Shown here one piece after another: positions 12,341 through 24,060 of a stretch of DNA of 64,000 nucleotides. Position 1 is the stretch's first letter, and every line of letters starts with the position of its first letter. A program made the position numbers and the translations under genes. The notes under the pieces were generated by a model. It saw nothing but the letters and a program-made list of their open reading frames with translations, did no database searches and had not been told where the DNA came from. The stretch is from Orientallactaga sibirica (taxonomy: Eukaryota; Chordata; Mammalia; Rodentia; Dipodidae): the NCBI GenBank assembly GCA_036365145.1, contig JAEOAD010000034.1:18319501-18383500 (forward strand), read 5' to 3'.

Positions 12341-12546
12341 TATTCAAGACATGGGGCAATAAGCTGCCTCTGTAGTAAGAAAAAAGACACAGGGAAGACA
12401 GTGCAGATAGGAAAGATAACAAGTAGGAACAAAAAGGAATCTCCCGTTCTCTACATTTTAAGGGAATTTTTTGCCTGCACTACTGTAGCAAGGTCAGTCA
12501 GACTCTAGAAAATGTTAACTCTGTCACCCTATCTCCTATTAGCTTG

Positions 12547-12896
12547 GCCCTCATCATGGTTACCTTCTCATTCCTAGAACAAAGCACCAGACCAAAAAGT
12601 GCTGATGGGAGGAAAGTTGTTTATTTGGGCTTACATTCTCAAGGAGAAGCTTCCCAAAGTCAGGGGAAAACATGGCATGGGCCTAGGCTGGACACCACCT
12701 CTGTCACAACAAGTAGAAAACAGCAGTAAGAAAGTTAGTGGAGCTCTACCAAGGGGGAGCTGGCTATAAGATCCTTAAGCCCACCCCCAACAACATACCA
12801 CCTCCAGCAAGGCCCCATCTTTAAATTGCCATCAGCTTAGGGGCAAGCATTCAGAATACATGGGTTTATGGGGGATATGCAATTCAAACCATTACA
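12547..12896 (-). repeat. MaLR-type LTR, antisense
   Basis: GGAAAGTTGTTTATTTGGGC, CAACATACCACCTCCAGCAA, 'aatacatgggtttatgggggatat' and the end CAAACCATTACA mark an antisense ORR1/MT-like LTR. It is very similar in layout to 3,889 and 7,081. Confidence 0.65.
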
Positions 12897-13509
12897 TCCC
12901 TCTAGGTCACACTTAAATGTACATCCTTATAGTTCAGCTGACAATTTCTCCTATTAATACCAGTCCAAAAAGCTGTCCTTGTTTCTGATTTTTTTTAATG
13001 ATAATGATGATGATTCTCAAAGTTGCCATTTTAAAATTTATTCTTAACTACAAGAAGACCATGGAGTAGTGGTTGTAATTAGAAGCTCCAGAGTAAGACT
13101 ATACAGGATTAAATCATGGCTCCATCTTAAATGTGTGATTACAGACAAGGGGTTTTGTTTTTTTAACATAAGCTTCCTTACATCTGCAATAACAATGCAT
13201 AAAATTCCTAGCCCTTAACATCACTGAAAGGGCTAATGAAGAGGGTACTCATGGCATTTTTCATGCTGCTTGCCATATTATAGTATCCAATAAATGGTTA
13301 CTTTTGTCACTGCTTAATGGGTTCTGGTTAGTGGTTACTGTTGTGACTTTTGTTGTTGCTGCTATATGTTAAATAGTGGATACTGTGCCTGTGATATCAC
13401 CTTTAATTAGAAAATAGATTCCTGAAACATTTGTCTTCCAAACCTCAATGTTTATTTCCTTATTGCTATTGTCCTCATTACAATCTGTTCAAGCTTTATT
13501 TATTTATTA
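12897..13509. other. Unique intergenic DNA, no gene seen
   Basis: A weak MIR-like character appears around 13,030-13,300, too decayed to assign. No coding features. Confidence 0.4.
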
Positions 13510-13512
13510 AAA

Positions 13513-13732
13513 AGCTGGGGAGATGGCTTAGTGATTAAGGCGCTTGCCTGCAAAGCCTAAGGAACCATGTTCTACTCTCCAGATCCCATGTTAGCCAGAC
13601 ACACAAAGGCGAGGCAAGTATAAGGTCACACATGCCCACTAGGTGGCACAAGCATCTGGAGTTTGACTGCAGTGGTTGAGGCACTGGTTTATCAACTCAG
13701 TCTCTCTCTTCTCTCTAAAATAAAAACAAAGG
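13513..13732 (+). repeat. tRNA-derived SINE (jerboa-type)
   Basis: GCTGGGGAGATGGCTTAGTG head, 'gcgcttgcctgcaaagcctaag', 'gttagccagacacacaaaggcg', GCATCTGGAGTTTGACTGCA, CT-rich 3' part and an AAAATAAAAACAAA tail. Confidence 0.82.
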
Positions 13733-15384
13733 TGGTAATATGCCCCAACTTATTTTTTCAAGGAGAAAGGTGTTAGTTTGTTATAAAACCAAATATTATT
13801 CTTGGAATTGTTATGTTGTGAATCCTGCAAACTGTGCCTTTTCTAATAATCTCTATGCCCTAGCCGCATAGACACAAACACACAACAATTCCAGGTGAAG
13901 GTACAATGAATTCTGGATGGGTCACTTGTACTGCCCAGGGCTGGAGGCCAGGGCAAAGGAAACTACCTGTCAGCCTGGGCTCTATGGACACCTTTCAAGC
14001 TTGAGGAATTTTAGCACTGCATTTCTCTTCTTCATCACGTACAAGCTGCCTTAGCCATACTCCTAGAATAATTATGTGGGAGAGGCAGGAAAATGTGACA
14101 GAACTGCTTAGTCGTCAAGAAAAAAGCTTCCAGAATGGGAACACATAGTGACTTTTACCCAGGTTTAGGTAAAGTCCCTGATGGACACTGAAGTCACTAT
14201 TAGATCTGGATGTCTTGGATGCAGGTTTCTGATATCCCGATGATAACATAGAAAGACTCTGCATGCTGATTGATAGCTTCTCTCTAACAGTGAAAGGGGA
14301 CAGAGGTGGCATGCAGCCATCAGCAAATGACCAACCAGTGCCTCTCCCCACAGATTGTGATGTTACCCCTTGGGCACCTTCTACTAACTCATTTTCTTCA
14401 AATGGATGCAAATGCCTCCCATCTGCCTAGGATTTGCTCTTCACCTGAGATAATGGGAATCCTCAGCAAGAGAGGGATCTTTCTACCTGTTTCTATCCAT
14501 TATCACTTCTCTGATTACTTTGGTGCCCTCGCATGCGATTCAAGGATAATCAGAGTTTGCACATTGACTGCATTATGAATCCTCAGGTTCTCAGGTCTTC
14601 TCAAATCACAAAGTCAAACCCAGACCAAGTCCAGTTTGCTCTCCAGTGAATCCCCTTCCATGAGTGCAATGCCTGACACGAAGTAGGTAGTCAATAAATT
14701 CTCATGGAACTAATTAGTGCATTTGTCTCTCTGGATCTTGATACTTTCTCTAAGGTTCTTTAATCATTCATTTGTTCGTTCATTCATTTGCTCAAGAAAT
14801 TTGTCTCAGGAATGTGCCTTGGAATTTTACATGAGTAAAATAAAATGACTGGAGCTCCAAGAAACTCAGAATATGGGATAGGAAATAAAGCTTTGTGCCA
14901 GTCAGCTATTACCACAGTGACGCTATATAATAAAATCACACTGAAACCCAGTGACTTAAAATGGTAATCATTCGTTTCCAGTCATACATCTGAAGGTGGT
15001 CTGTTGTAATCTGCCAATTTAGGCTTGGTTAGGCTTGTCTTCAACTTGCAAGTTAGGTTCAGCTCTGCTCTCATGCCTGTCTCCCTATGAGGACTATAGC
15101 AGACTACACAGAGCATGCTTTTCTTGTGATTGTCTAATTGTGTCTAATTGTGTGATTGTCTAAATGTGTCCAACTGTGGCTGTCAGCACGTGTCACATAC
15201 CTGTGCATACCATCAGTAGGCACTGGGGAGTAAGAGGAGAAAAGAAGTGTAAAGTTGTTGGACAAAAAAAAAAGTCCTAATTTCAAAGACAAACATGATA
15301 GGAAGTATTCGATGTAATAAATAAGTAACAAGGGTGTTAAAGCAAAAATAAAATAAAAATAAAAATCAAGTAGAAATCTGAGAA
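13733..15384. other. Unique intergenic DNA, no gene seen
   Basis: Mostly unique. Weak tandem TGATTGTCTAATTGTGT-like repetition occurs near 15,128-15,165. No recognised exon. Confidence 0.5.
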
Positions 15385-15775
15385 TCAGTGCTAAAGAGAA
15401 GGCCCATTTGGTAAAATGCTTTCTATGCAAGCATGAGGACCTGAGTTCAGATCCCAGCATCCACATAGATGCCAGTTTAGTGCAGTGGCTCACCTGTAAT
15501 CCCAGTGGTTAAGAGGCAAAGATAGGGGGCAGCTAGACTAGCCCAATCAGCAAGCTCTGGGTTTAAGCGAGAGGCCCTGCCTCAATAAATAAGATGAAGA
15601 GACACCAAGAATAACACTTAACATCAACCTCTGGCCTTCACATGCACATGCATGCACATGCATGTGCACACATATACACACAGGCACCAAAACACATGTG
15701 AATATGCATACACTCGTGCACACTACACACACACACACACACACACACATGCACACATGCAAAAATAGTCTAAGA
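15385..15775 (+). repeat. Composite rodent SINE (B4/RSINE-like) with CA-rich tail
   Basis: 'gcaagcatgaggacctgagt', GATCCCAGCATCCACATAGA, CACCTGTAATCCCAGTGG, 'caagctctgggtttaagcgagaggccctgcctcaa' and CAACCTCTGGCCTTCACATG occur in the expected order. They lead into CACATG and ACAC arrays, including an (AC)n run at 15,725-15,749. It matches the older copy at 63,748. Confidence 0.75.
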
Positions 15776-16433
15776 CTTAAAAGTGGAACTGAAGGATGGC
15801 TAATATGTATACGTGGTGCACACTTGCCAGAGGAAAATCATCTAGAGAGAGGTAACATGGAATCTGGAGTGTGTACAAAGAATTATAAGGACATTAATTT
15901 TGATGAGAGCACGGGGTATAAACAAAAAAGTAGTGAGATAGACATCAAAATTGTTTGAAAACTTGGATCTCATGCTAATGGATTACATAAGACCTAGAGC
16001 AACAAAATTATTTAAGGAATAACAGGTGAGAATTAAAGTTAACCAGAAAGAAAAAAAAAAAAAAACAAGAGTGCCAGTTGCATTGGCAGAGTAGGTGTTG
16101 AAAAATATATTAGTTCCTAAGAATCTCCATGATGTCAGGGAGAATTAACTACCAGCAGACCAAGGTGATAAATATTAGCCATTACACTTTTTTCAAGTAT
16201 TATTTTTTCCCAGTGAATCTTTTTGGGCATCTCAAAACTTAGGCTTAATGCCACAAATGCAATATATCTCCTCCTGCTGCTGTGCCTTCCCACTCCTCCA
16301 ACCTTCTCTTTGAGGGGAACCCCTCCTTCTTTGCAAGGGGAGGACATCTCTCCAGCCACTAGCTGGGTGTTCAGAGGGAGGTGATACTACTGAAGGTCCA
16401 AGACATGCCTTCTCTCTCTGAGTTATCTTCAGT
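15776..16433. other. Unique intergenic DNA, no gene seen
   Basis: Contains an A-rich run near 16,050. No gene or clear repeat. Confidence 0.45.
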
Positions 16434-16508
16434 CTAATGGGCTGGAGATGTAGCTTGACCAGTGTTCTCAAGGCTTGAGATTCATGCCCTCAAAAAATAT
16501 ATTTTTTA
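16434..16508 (+). repeat. ID-like SINE fragment
   Basis: GGGCTGGAGATGTAGCTTGA with 'gttctcaaggcttgagattcatgccctcaaaaaa' resembles a decayed tRNA-Ala-derived ID element with a short A-rich tail. Confidence 0.45.
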
Positions 16509-16589
16509 AACTCTCCTTCACAGGTGTATACAAATAAATCATTTGAACTAAATCCTTCTTTTAAAGTCACAACTCACATTCAGTTATTA

Positions 16590-16760
16590 CTAAATGCATG
16601 CATTTATTTATTCAACAAACACTTGTTAAGTACCTCCTCTGTGTCAAGGACTATCCTGAGTGCTGAGTACACAGAAGTACATGAAGTAGGCAAACCCCTT
16701 TCTCTAAAAGCTTACATTTGGATAATGGAAACCTATCTCTTCATGAATCCGTTCTGATAG
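16590..16760 (+). repeat. Ancient mammalian-wide interspersed repeat
   Basis: 'atttattcaacaaacacttgttaagtacctcctctgtgtc' followed by a 'gagtgctgagtacac' segment matches a very common old mammalian repeat (MIR/LINE-derived). I cannot assign the exact family. Confidence 0.5.
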
Positions 16761-16811
16761 AGAAAGTATGGCCATAGATGTAGTGGGGAATGGGTGAGCC
16801 CTTTGGAGTAG

Positions 16812-17424
16812 TGTATGGCACAATGCAGGTCTGGCCCTAGCCAGACAGCATGCTAAAAGAAACCAGGTCACACCCCTCGAGTTTTCTCACCAGGATTGCC
16901 GGTAGCCAATGACGTGTAAGTCCCCATGAGATAGGGCAACCTAAGACAGGCACCGTAGCATGTGATGATCCCTTGGGGCCTGGGGTCAACAATGGCTTGG
17001 CAAAGAACCATGCCTCCAAGGGTTGCCAATAATAAAAACAAAAAGGAGGATATGTATGACACAATGCAGGTCTGACCCAAGCCAGACCGCATGGCAGAAG
17101 AAACCAGGAAGTGGCTTCTGTGGGCATGGCGTCCTGCGCAGGCCTGGTGTGTCAACAGCTACAGTCCCAAGCTCGCAAGAAACCTGCTGCGAGATGATCT
17201 GTTGGGAGACAGGCTGTCATTGGTCACAAGAAGGGGACCACCCCATACAATGACTGGCCAGCCAAGCCCCTTAAAACCCCCTACCCTTCCTTGAATAAAT
17301 GAGTTTGCAGCAGCTTGCCCTCTGCCTGCTTCCACCCAACTCCGGGAGTCTGTGTCGTGACTCCGCGCCTCTCACCCCTTACCCTGCCATCACTCCTGGG
17401 CTGGCCCTAGGAGGGACCCCAACA
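16812..17424 (+). mobile_element. ERVK-like endogenous retrovirus, internally deleted
   Basis: The 5' LTR start (TGTATGGCACAATGCAGGTC) runs only about 55 bases before an unrelated ~185-base segment. That segment ends in a polypurine tract (AAAAAGGAGGA, 17,040-17,050). Immediately after comes a complete LTR, TGTATGACAC... to ...CCCCAACA, with AATAAA at 17,294-17,299. The layout is a partial 5' LTR, a scrap of internal sequence, a polypurine tract and a 3' LTR. Outer flanks GAGTAG (16,806-16,811) and GAATAA (17,425-17,430) agree at four of six bases, consistent with a decayed 6-bp target duplication. No gag, pol or env frame survives. The same LTR occurs alone at 58,445. Confidence 0.72.
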
Positions 17425-17724
17425 GAATAATGATAGGAGTGCTCTCTTCCATGACTCTGCAATGCTTCAGCCAGCAGGAATACATCAGCACCACTTCTTT
17501 GTAGGCCCTTCAAGGTAAGACATGTGATCACTCTGCCCTTGCCTTATTTCTTAATTTTTACAATGTGGGATTGGTGTATATCTCCTGTGTGATAAGGTAA
17601 AATATGGTATTATTAGCAGAGAACCTGCCACATCCTGCAGCTCTATTCTGAAGGTGGAAACAAAGGGGGAATACTATGTTCTGGTCCAGAAAAGTGCAAG
17701 GTGCTAAAAGCAAAGAAATGAGGG
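17425..17724. other. Unassigned sequence between two LTR elements
   Basis: No gene or repeat recognised. Confidence 0.4.
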
Positions 17725-18175
17725 GTGCTGTAGCCATTTTCTTGTTGTTTGGACAAAACACCTAATAAGATGCAGCTTATGAAAGGAAAAAGGTTTAAAT
17801 CAACTGTCAGTTTTGAGAGGAGGTTTCATTATTGCCAAGAAGGAATAGCAGGTAATAGAAGGAAACCAGCATGACTAGAAAGCAGAGGGAAGGAGGGAAA
17901 GAATAAGGAGATAGAGAGAAAGAAAGAAACAGAGACACACAGACAGAAACAAAGAGAGAGAGGGAGAGAGACAAGACAGAGACAGAGAGAGAGAAAAGAC
18001 ATGGAACCATATAACACACCTCAAGTCCTACCCTAAGTGCACACTTCCTTTTGCAACATTTTGTCTCCTAAAGGTTCCAGAACACTCCCAACAGAGCTCC
18101 CAGCTGTGCATCAAATATTCAAGCACATAAGCCTATGTGGTGGGTGGAGTCATTTTACATTCAGACCATCACAGA
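17725..18175 (-). repeat. MaLR-type LTR, antisense, with purine-rich tract
   Basis: 'ttgtttggacaaaacacctaataagatgc', TCCTAAAGGTTCCAGAACAC, CAAGCACATAAGCCTATGTG and the terminal TTCAGACCATCACA fit an antisense MaLR LTR. A GA-rich stretch at about 17,880-18,000 lies inside it and accounts for the serine/leucine-rich frames on the other strand. Confidence 0.6.
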
Positions 18176-18504
18176 TGCCTAACCCAGCCTGAGGCATCAG
18201 AGAAATGTCTCAAGGAAATGATATTAAATCATAGCAGGAAGAAGGGAAATTAATTCTAAATCCACAGTTCTTGGTGGTAGTCAACTTATGCTATTATTTC
18301 TGGAATTTAATAATAGTTTTGTGAGCTAAGCATAGCTGTATCCTTTATAAGGATGAAGCACCACATCACTGATGAAACACTTTGTTTGTGATGACATCAT
18401 GGCAGGGTTAACACTCTATGTCAAGGCATCAAGCCACCCCATACCAAATTGGCAGCAACTATTATTTCATGGTGTTGGTTTTGCCCAAGAAGTTGAAACA
18501 TGTT
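18176..18504. other. Unique intergenic DNA, no gene seen
   Basis: No recognised features. Confidence 0.45.
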
Positions 18505-18690
18505 GGTAGTAGCAAGTATTTATTGATTATATACTCACTGATTATTGATATGAAATAGTGTACTTCAAACTATAAGATCATGTCATCCTCATCTGGTTCC
18601 ATAAGAATATGCTTATTCTTTAATCAAGAAACAAAAGACCAGAGAGATAAAATGGTCTTTCTAAGGTCACACAGCATGCATGACTACTAT
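18505..18690 (+). repeat. MIR-like ancient SINE
   Basis: 'agcaagtatttattgattatatactc', a middle section ending 'ccagagagataaaatgg' and TCTAAGGTCACACAGCATGC follow the MIR order (tRNA part, core, then 'aaggtcacacagc'). Confidence 0.55.
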
Positions 18691-19656
18691 CGGAACTTAG
18701 ACACTCTCCCCCACCCATCTGTGCTCTTTTTGGCTCTAGGATATAAAGAAGCTGTACAAACAGAAATAAGTGTTTAATGTCATAGTTTCTGGTTTTTTAT
18801 TTATCTTTTCTTGTCTTTATTTCAACGCTAAAGCAGAGAATAGTGAGTTAACTGACAGGGACAGTCATTCTTTGAGGAGGAGGCAAGGATTAACGCCCCT
18901 AGATACTTGGAAAATCATCACAAAACTTGTTCCATGTGGCTTCCTCGGAATGCAAAACTTGAATCAATAAGTAGTGCTTTCAACAATGAAGATATAAATC
19001 AGTACATCCCATTGGCCAGATCCAACCGAGTAGAAGCAATTTTCAGAGGAGATAATGCCCTCCTCACTTTCCCTGAGTGTGCTGGGCAAGGCTGCACCTC
19101 TTTGAAGGTTATACCTGACCACTGAGGCAAGGTCCACCACCCTCTCTTAAATAAGGGAGATCTGTTCTCTATCAAAAGCCCAAGTAGCACTTTAAAAATG
19201 TACCTCTAACTATGCCACCCTCTCTTAACTTCAAATTGCCTGTGGCTTTTCAGTTAAAATAGAATTAAATCTATGCTCCTCACCATGGCCTATGCAGGCC
19301 TGAGTAATTGAAGTCATACTAATTTCTGAGTGTAATTCATTCCCCTGTTTTCATCCATCTCAGTTCTCCAGCCATACTGATGGTCCCTGCCTGGTCATAG
19401 GAAATTCTGTGTTCTCTTTCAGGGCATTTTGTCTTTGGTGCCCTGTGCAACCTCATCTGACTCTTTTGGCTATAACAAGTGATACTCATTTAAAAAAAAA
19501 GTCACTTAATTCAGTGATGCATTATCTGACCTCCAAGTAGAAATCATTTCCTCTGTCATACTATTTCATAGAACCACATTCTAGTTTAGTATAGCACATT
19601 CGAAAATTTCCAGTATATGTTGTTTGTGTTGTGGTAGTGCTTGTTGTTCTTTTACT

Positions 19657-19659
<3 letters not shown>
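18691..19659. other. Unique intergenic DNA, no gene seen
   Basis: No gene features. A segment near 19,190-19,470 has a worn repeat-like look that I cannot place. Confidence 0.45.
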
Positions 19660-19694
<35 letters not shown>

Positions 19695-19778
19695 GTTTTT
19701 GAGGCAAGATCTCACATAATAGACCAGGCTGGGTTTGGAATTTACAGCAATTCTCCAGCTTCAGCCTCCCAACATATA
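19660..19778 (-). repeat. B1-related monomer or truncated B1, antisense
   Basis: Poly-T (about 30 bases) is followed by TTTTTGAGGCAAGATCTCAC, 'gaccaggctgggtttggaatttacagcaattctcc' and CAGCTTCAGCCTCCCAACAT. This is a reverse-orientation 7SL-derived SINE, shorter and more diverged than the other B1 copies. A second poly-T run follows at 19,790-19,820. Confidence 0.6.
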
Positions 19779-19786
19779 TTCATTTT

Positions 19787-19823
<37 letters not shown>

Positions 19824-19980
19824 TCTTGGTTAGACCATAAGCTCCATGGGTTCAGGGACCATTTTAGCTCTTGTCAAGAAGACAGTATTATGAAGTGCCT
19901 CCCATCCCTGCCCACCAGACTTAGAAAATAGTGTTTATCTATAAGATTCCATGTGGAGTGGGAAGGAGCAAAGAAGACTT

Positions 19981-20136
19981 TTTTTTTTTTTTTTTTTTTT
20001 TGAGGTAGGGTCTTACCCTAGCCTAGGCTGACCTGGAATTCACTATGTAGTCTCAGGGCAGCCTTGAACTCATGATGATCTTCCTACCTCTGCCTCCCAA
20101 GTGCTGGGATTAAAGGCATGTGCCACTACGCCCGGT
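19981..20136 (-). repeat. B1 SINE, antisense, full length
   Basis: A poly-T tail leads into GAGGTAGGGTCTTACCCTAG and AGGCTGACCTGGAATTCACT, then TGCTGGGATTAAAGGCATGT and CCACTACGCCCGGT. The flanks AAGAAGACT (19,971) and AAGAAGGCT (20,137) form a target-site duplication with one mismatch. Confidence 0.9.
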
Positions 20137-20145
20137 AAGAAGGCT

Positions 20146-23100
20146 CTTTTAAATTTAATTGTCTTCTTCCCCTCTGTCCACCAGAGCCTAAACTTAAAAA
20201 CAAAAATGTGCCCTAGATGTGGAAAAAGGGGCCTCCCATGATTTGTCATAGATTTCAAAGCCTCTTAGAAGGGATAGAGAGAGGCCATACCTTCAAGGGA
20301 CACAGGAAATACCCAGAACCCCAGCCTTGCTGAATCTGCACATCATCACACAATAGCCATCAAATATAGCTTTCTAAGTGGGTCAACAGTGGGGAATGGC
20401 CTCCGCCTCCCTGAGAATAACCAAGCATGGTCCTGGGAGCTGGGTTCATACAAATTAAAGTTTCTTAAGATGGTAGAAGAAACAGTGAAAGGAGTCTCTG
20501 GACTTGGAAGCCAGGGCAATGAGTCCTTTGTGTAATAGATAGCCTATAAAGAGTTCTTAAAAGTAGATGTTTTGGGACTTCTCATCAGATCACCAGCTCA
20601 AATTGCATCTCTTCTTGAAAGAATCATTTAATTTTATAGATGAAGGAACAATATTTTGTGAGAGAAAGAGATAGACTGCTTTTTAAGGTATCAAAGCTAG
20701 AAAGAGGGAGAGCTAGGTTTTAAACACTGGTTTGTATCTGAGTATTGCAAAATTATACTCTATAAAACTTGAAAACAATAGGTATTCAACAGTACTTATC
20801 AACAGAATTTAAAGATACAACCTGTTAGACAATCTCCCTACTATGTTACTATGTTATTAAATAGTAAGAGATGAAATTCAAGACCAATGTTTTTATGCAA
20901 GGTGTTGTGTTTTCAACACATAAATATGCATTCATTTATCTTTTCAACAATCATCATTGATAGCCTTAGACATCTCGGGCAGCAGGGGACAAGAATGAAA
21001 GGATTCATGCACTGTAGAAACTATAATTTGGCAGACAAGACAAATATCAAATAACACTCCTGCAAAGGACTTGTTATCTTCATGTTTTAAAAAGAGGAAA
21101 CTCCTAAATTTGCACACAACTATCTTTATCTAATAGGTAGGAAGGTCTTTATTTCATGTAAATTGCCCAGAATATTTCACTCTCTACATTTTCTACGGGT
21201 TCCCAATTTCCCCACTTACAAAGCAGAGTTTTAAGATTTCAAATTCACACACTTTTTGTGAAGATTAAATAAGAAAAGAAAATGTGATGCATGCTCAACA
21301 CATGGTAGGCACCCAGTAACCACTATGGAAACCATGACTTTATGCTGACATGGTCTTCCCCAGTTCAAAACACAGTAATAAAAATAATGTGCTGCAGAAA
21401 GGAAAATGGCCCAGCATTCTACAGCAGAGAATAAAGCTTATATTTTTCATTGGCAATCTACATTCCAATGCACCAGGTTAGCAGATCAGCCTGAATTAAT
21501 ACAAAGAGAATACTGCAAACCTTATTTTTTTTTTTCCAAACTAAAACCACATCCCAGAAAGAAATGATTCCAGAAAGGAGTCAGTGGGACCCAGTAAGAG
21601 GACTCTGAAAATGCACCACGATTAAGATTTCTAAGAGGTGCAAAGCAACGTCACCCACTAATGCATGTTAATGATGAAAGATGCCCAGCATAACAAAGGA
21701 AGAAGGTAACACAAATAGGTTAAATGATTAAGGAAGCAAAGAAGTGCAGAGATTTGGATACAAGCAAATGAATAATGGCAATGAATTAAAGATGAGTGGA
21801 CTCCAGCAGAAAATGCAAAAGGATGAGGGACAGGGACTCTTAAGTACCATGAGGAGTTTGACTGTTAAGAAGGATATGAAAGAACTGCCATAAATCACTG
21901 AACAAGAAGGGCTTGATATAGAGGACTGGGGACAGGGAGAGTGGGAGGTAGTGAGAGGTATGAGCTGCAAGAAAAAAAAAAGATAATAAATTTGAGAATT
22001 GTTAAGGGAAGCAGTCAGAGAAGTACTGAACTGAAGCAGAAATCAGTCAAACAGGTGCAAGAAGAAATGAAGAAAGACAACAGTGATTAAAATATTCTTT
22101 CATTTTTCACAACAGGGAGGTTCAAGACAATGGTATAAGTTTGCTATAAATGAGACCTAAGCAGAGATTTTTCCGAGAATGAAAGTGAGAAATGCAGAAA
22201 GGAAGGTAATGAAACAGAGGTCACAGAAGGACCAAATAAATAACTATCTGGAGGTGGAAACAGCTCCAGTTATTATTATGGTTGCTTAACTATGTTCCAG
22301 AAAATGCTGGGTTCCGCCACATACAACAACCTTTTCCTACCGTTAAGAGAATTAAGGTTAAGCAGTTTTATGAGTTCAATGAAGAATTCAGCCAATGATC
22401 AAGTGGAAGAGAGAAGAATCTGAACTTATATGCTTTAGCATCAAAGAAACAGGTAGCAGAAATGGATATATTTAGAATGATTTATTTTGGATCTAGCAAC
22501 AGCAAGAGGAACAGCTTCAAGATTGACCATAATCTTCTCATTGATCCTAAAGCAATTGATGGAGCTGGGCTCAGCACAGGTCAAGATGCTCAGGGGTTGG
22601 CAGAGCTGAGGCTAACAGAGAGTGTGTGTTTGTATGTGTGTGTGGGAAGGGGGTGGCTGAAGTGAAAGAGAGGAAGCAGGCTATGCTCCGTGATGAATGG
22701 AGGCAGCAAGCTGGAAAGAGTGAAGTAGTATTAAAAGGAGGAGGTGAGTTATAGAGAAGGGGAGGATTGAAACCAGAGAAAACAAATGTTGGCGATCCCT
22801 GGGCTCAAAGACAACTGATGACAGAATGAATTCTGATAGACTAGAGATGGAACCTAAGATAGTGCTCTCTTGTTCTGAACTGGAGTTTATGTGTGGCCTA
22901 CTGATCATCTTGAGGTAGAAAAAGTGGAGGAAGAAAAGTGGCTAAAAAGACTACCTGAATCATGGAAAGCTGAGAAGGAAGGAGGGAGAAGAAGAAAGAA
23001 GAAAGCAGGAAGTAAAAGACAGAGGTATGTTTTTTTCTAGTAGAATCAAAAAGGATAACATATTTTATTTTCTCTGGAAAAGTAGAGTGGCTACTGCATG

Positions 23101-23280
23101 GGCTGCATATGAGTTAAAATTCAATCAATCCATAACCATTCATTGGAAAATATTTACCTTGTGTCTCTATCCTGTGTTTTTACTCTGCTAGTTTCCATAC
23201 ACACAAGGTAGCAATCAGCTGTCAAGCTCGTGGAGAAAAAAAATATATCCAGAAAATATGTTAGTAAATAGACAACTGTT
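20146..23280. other. Unique intergenic DNA, purine-rich on the + strand in its right half
   Basis: No coding feature. From roughly 21,700 to 23,040 the + strand is rich in GA motifs (for example AGAAGGAAGGAGGGAGAAGA near 22,975), without a perfect simple repeat. A short GT-rich run lies at about 22,622-22,644. Confidence 0.5.
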
Positions 23281-23296
23281 AAAAATACAGAATAGG

Positions 23297-23560
23297 GATG
23301 GAGAGATGGCTTAGTGGTTAAGGTGCCTGCCTCCTAAGCCTAAAGAACACTGGTTCCAATCTCCAAGGGTTCCAATCTCCAGGTCTCACGTTTAGCCAGA
23401 TGCAAAGTGATGCAAGGGTGCAATGCAGCACTTGAACACAAGGAGGCGCACACATCTGGATTTTTGTTCGCAGCACCTGAGAGGCTGCTGGCATGCCCAT
23501 CTCTATCTGTCTTCCTCTCCATCTCTCTGTCTCTCTCTGTGTCTCTCTCCAAAAAAAAAA
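23297..23560 (+). repeat. tRNA-derived SINE (jerboa-type), full length with perfect duplication
   Basis: ATGGAGAGATGGCTTAGTGG head, 'gcctgcctcctaagcctaaag', TAGCCAGATGCAAAGTGATG, 'cagcacctgagaggctgctgg', a CT-rich stretch and poly-A. A perfect 16-base duplication AAAAATACAGAATAGG flanks it (23,281-23,296 and 23,561-23,576), fixing both ends. Its strong match to 7,797 suggests a young subfamily. Confidence 0.92.
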
Positions 23561-23889
23561 AAAAATACAGAATAGGCTTGAGTATATAAGCCTATATGGA
23601 GATATGAAAGGACATAATGGAGAAGACATAGAAGGGATACCTGAGATGGGCTGACCTTAGAAAAAATAGCTGGCTATCCATAGAATGAGAGCCAGTGAAG
23701 TCCAAGGGAGATCTCTGTCAGCAGAGAGGGCAATGTGGGAAGATGTTGGGGTCAGATGAGCATAAAGTCCTTGGAAAACAGAAATCAGTGTAGCTGGACA
23801 GAAAGGTCATGGTGACAATCCTGTTAAAGGACCTTAAGGAGAAAACAGCAGGTGAAATGCCCTAAAACGATTGGATTTACTTACAACAT

Positions 23890-24060
23890 TAAAGAGAGCC
23901 TCATAGGTATGAGACATTTTCATATGAATGGTCTCATTTAATTTCCATAATGACCCTGAGAAGTTGGGCCTACTTTCCCCATCTCACAAGTGAGAAAACC
24001 AAAGTTCTAATTGGTACGATTAAGTGACCCAACCCAGTTGGTAAATAGAAAGGCTGGTAT
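23890..24060 (+). repeat. MIR-like ancient SINE
   Basis: GTCTCATTTAATTTCCATAA, 'tgaccctgagaagttgggcctactttccccatc' and CAAGTGAGAAAACCAAAGTT, then 'taagtgacccaacccagttggtaaatag', keep the MIR core order. Confidence 0.65.

Noticed and set aside
15547..15762. Cys-Val and His-Thr repeat 'proteins' at the dinucleotide arrays (also near 46.2, 51.3 and 61.7 kb)
   Set aside because: These are six-frame translations of CA/GT microsatellites.
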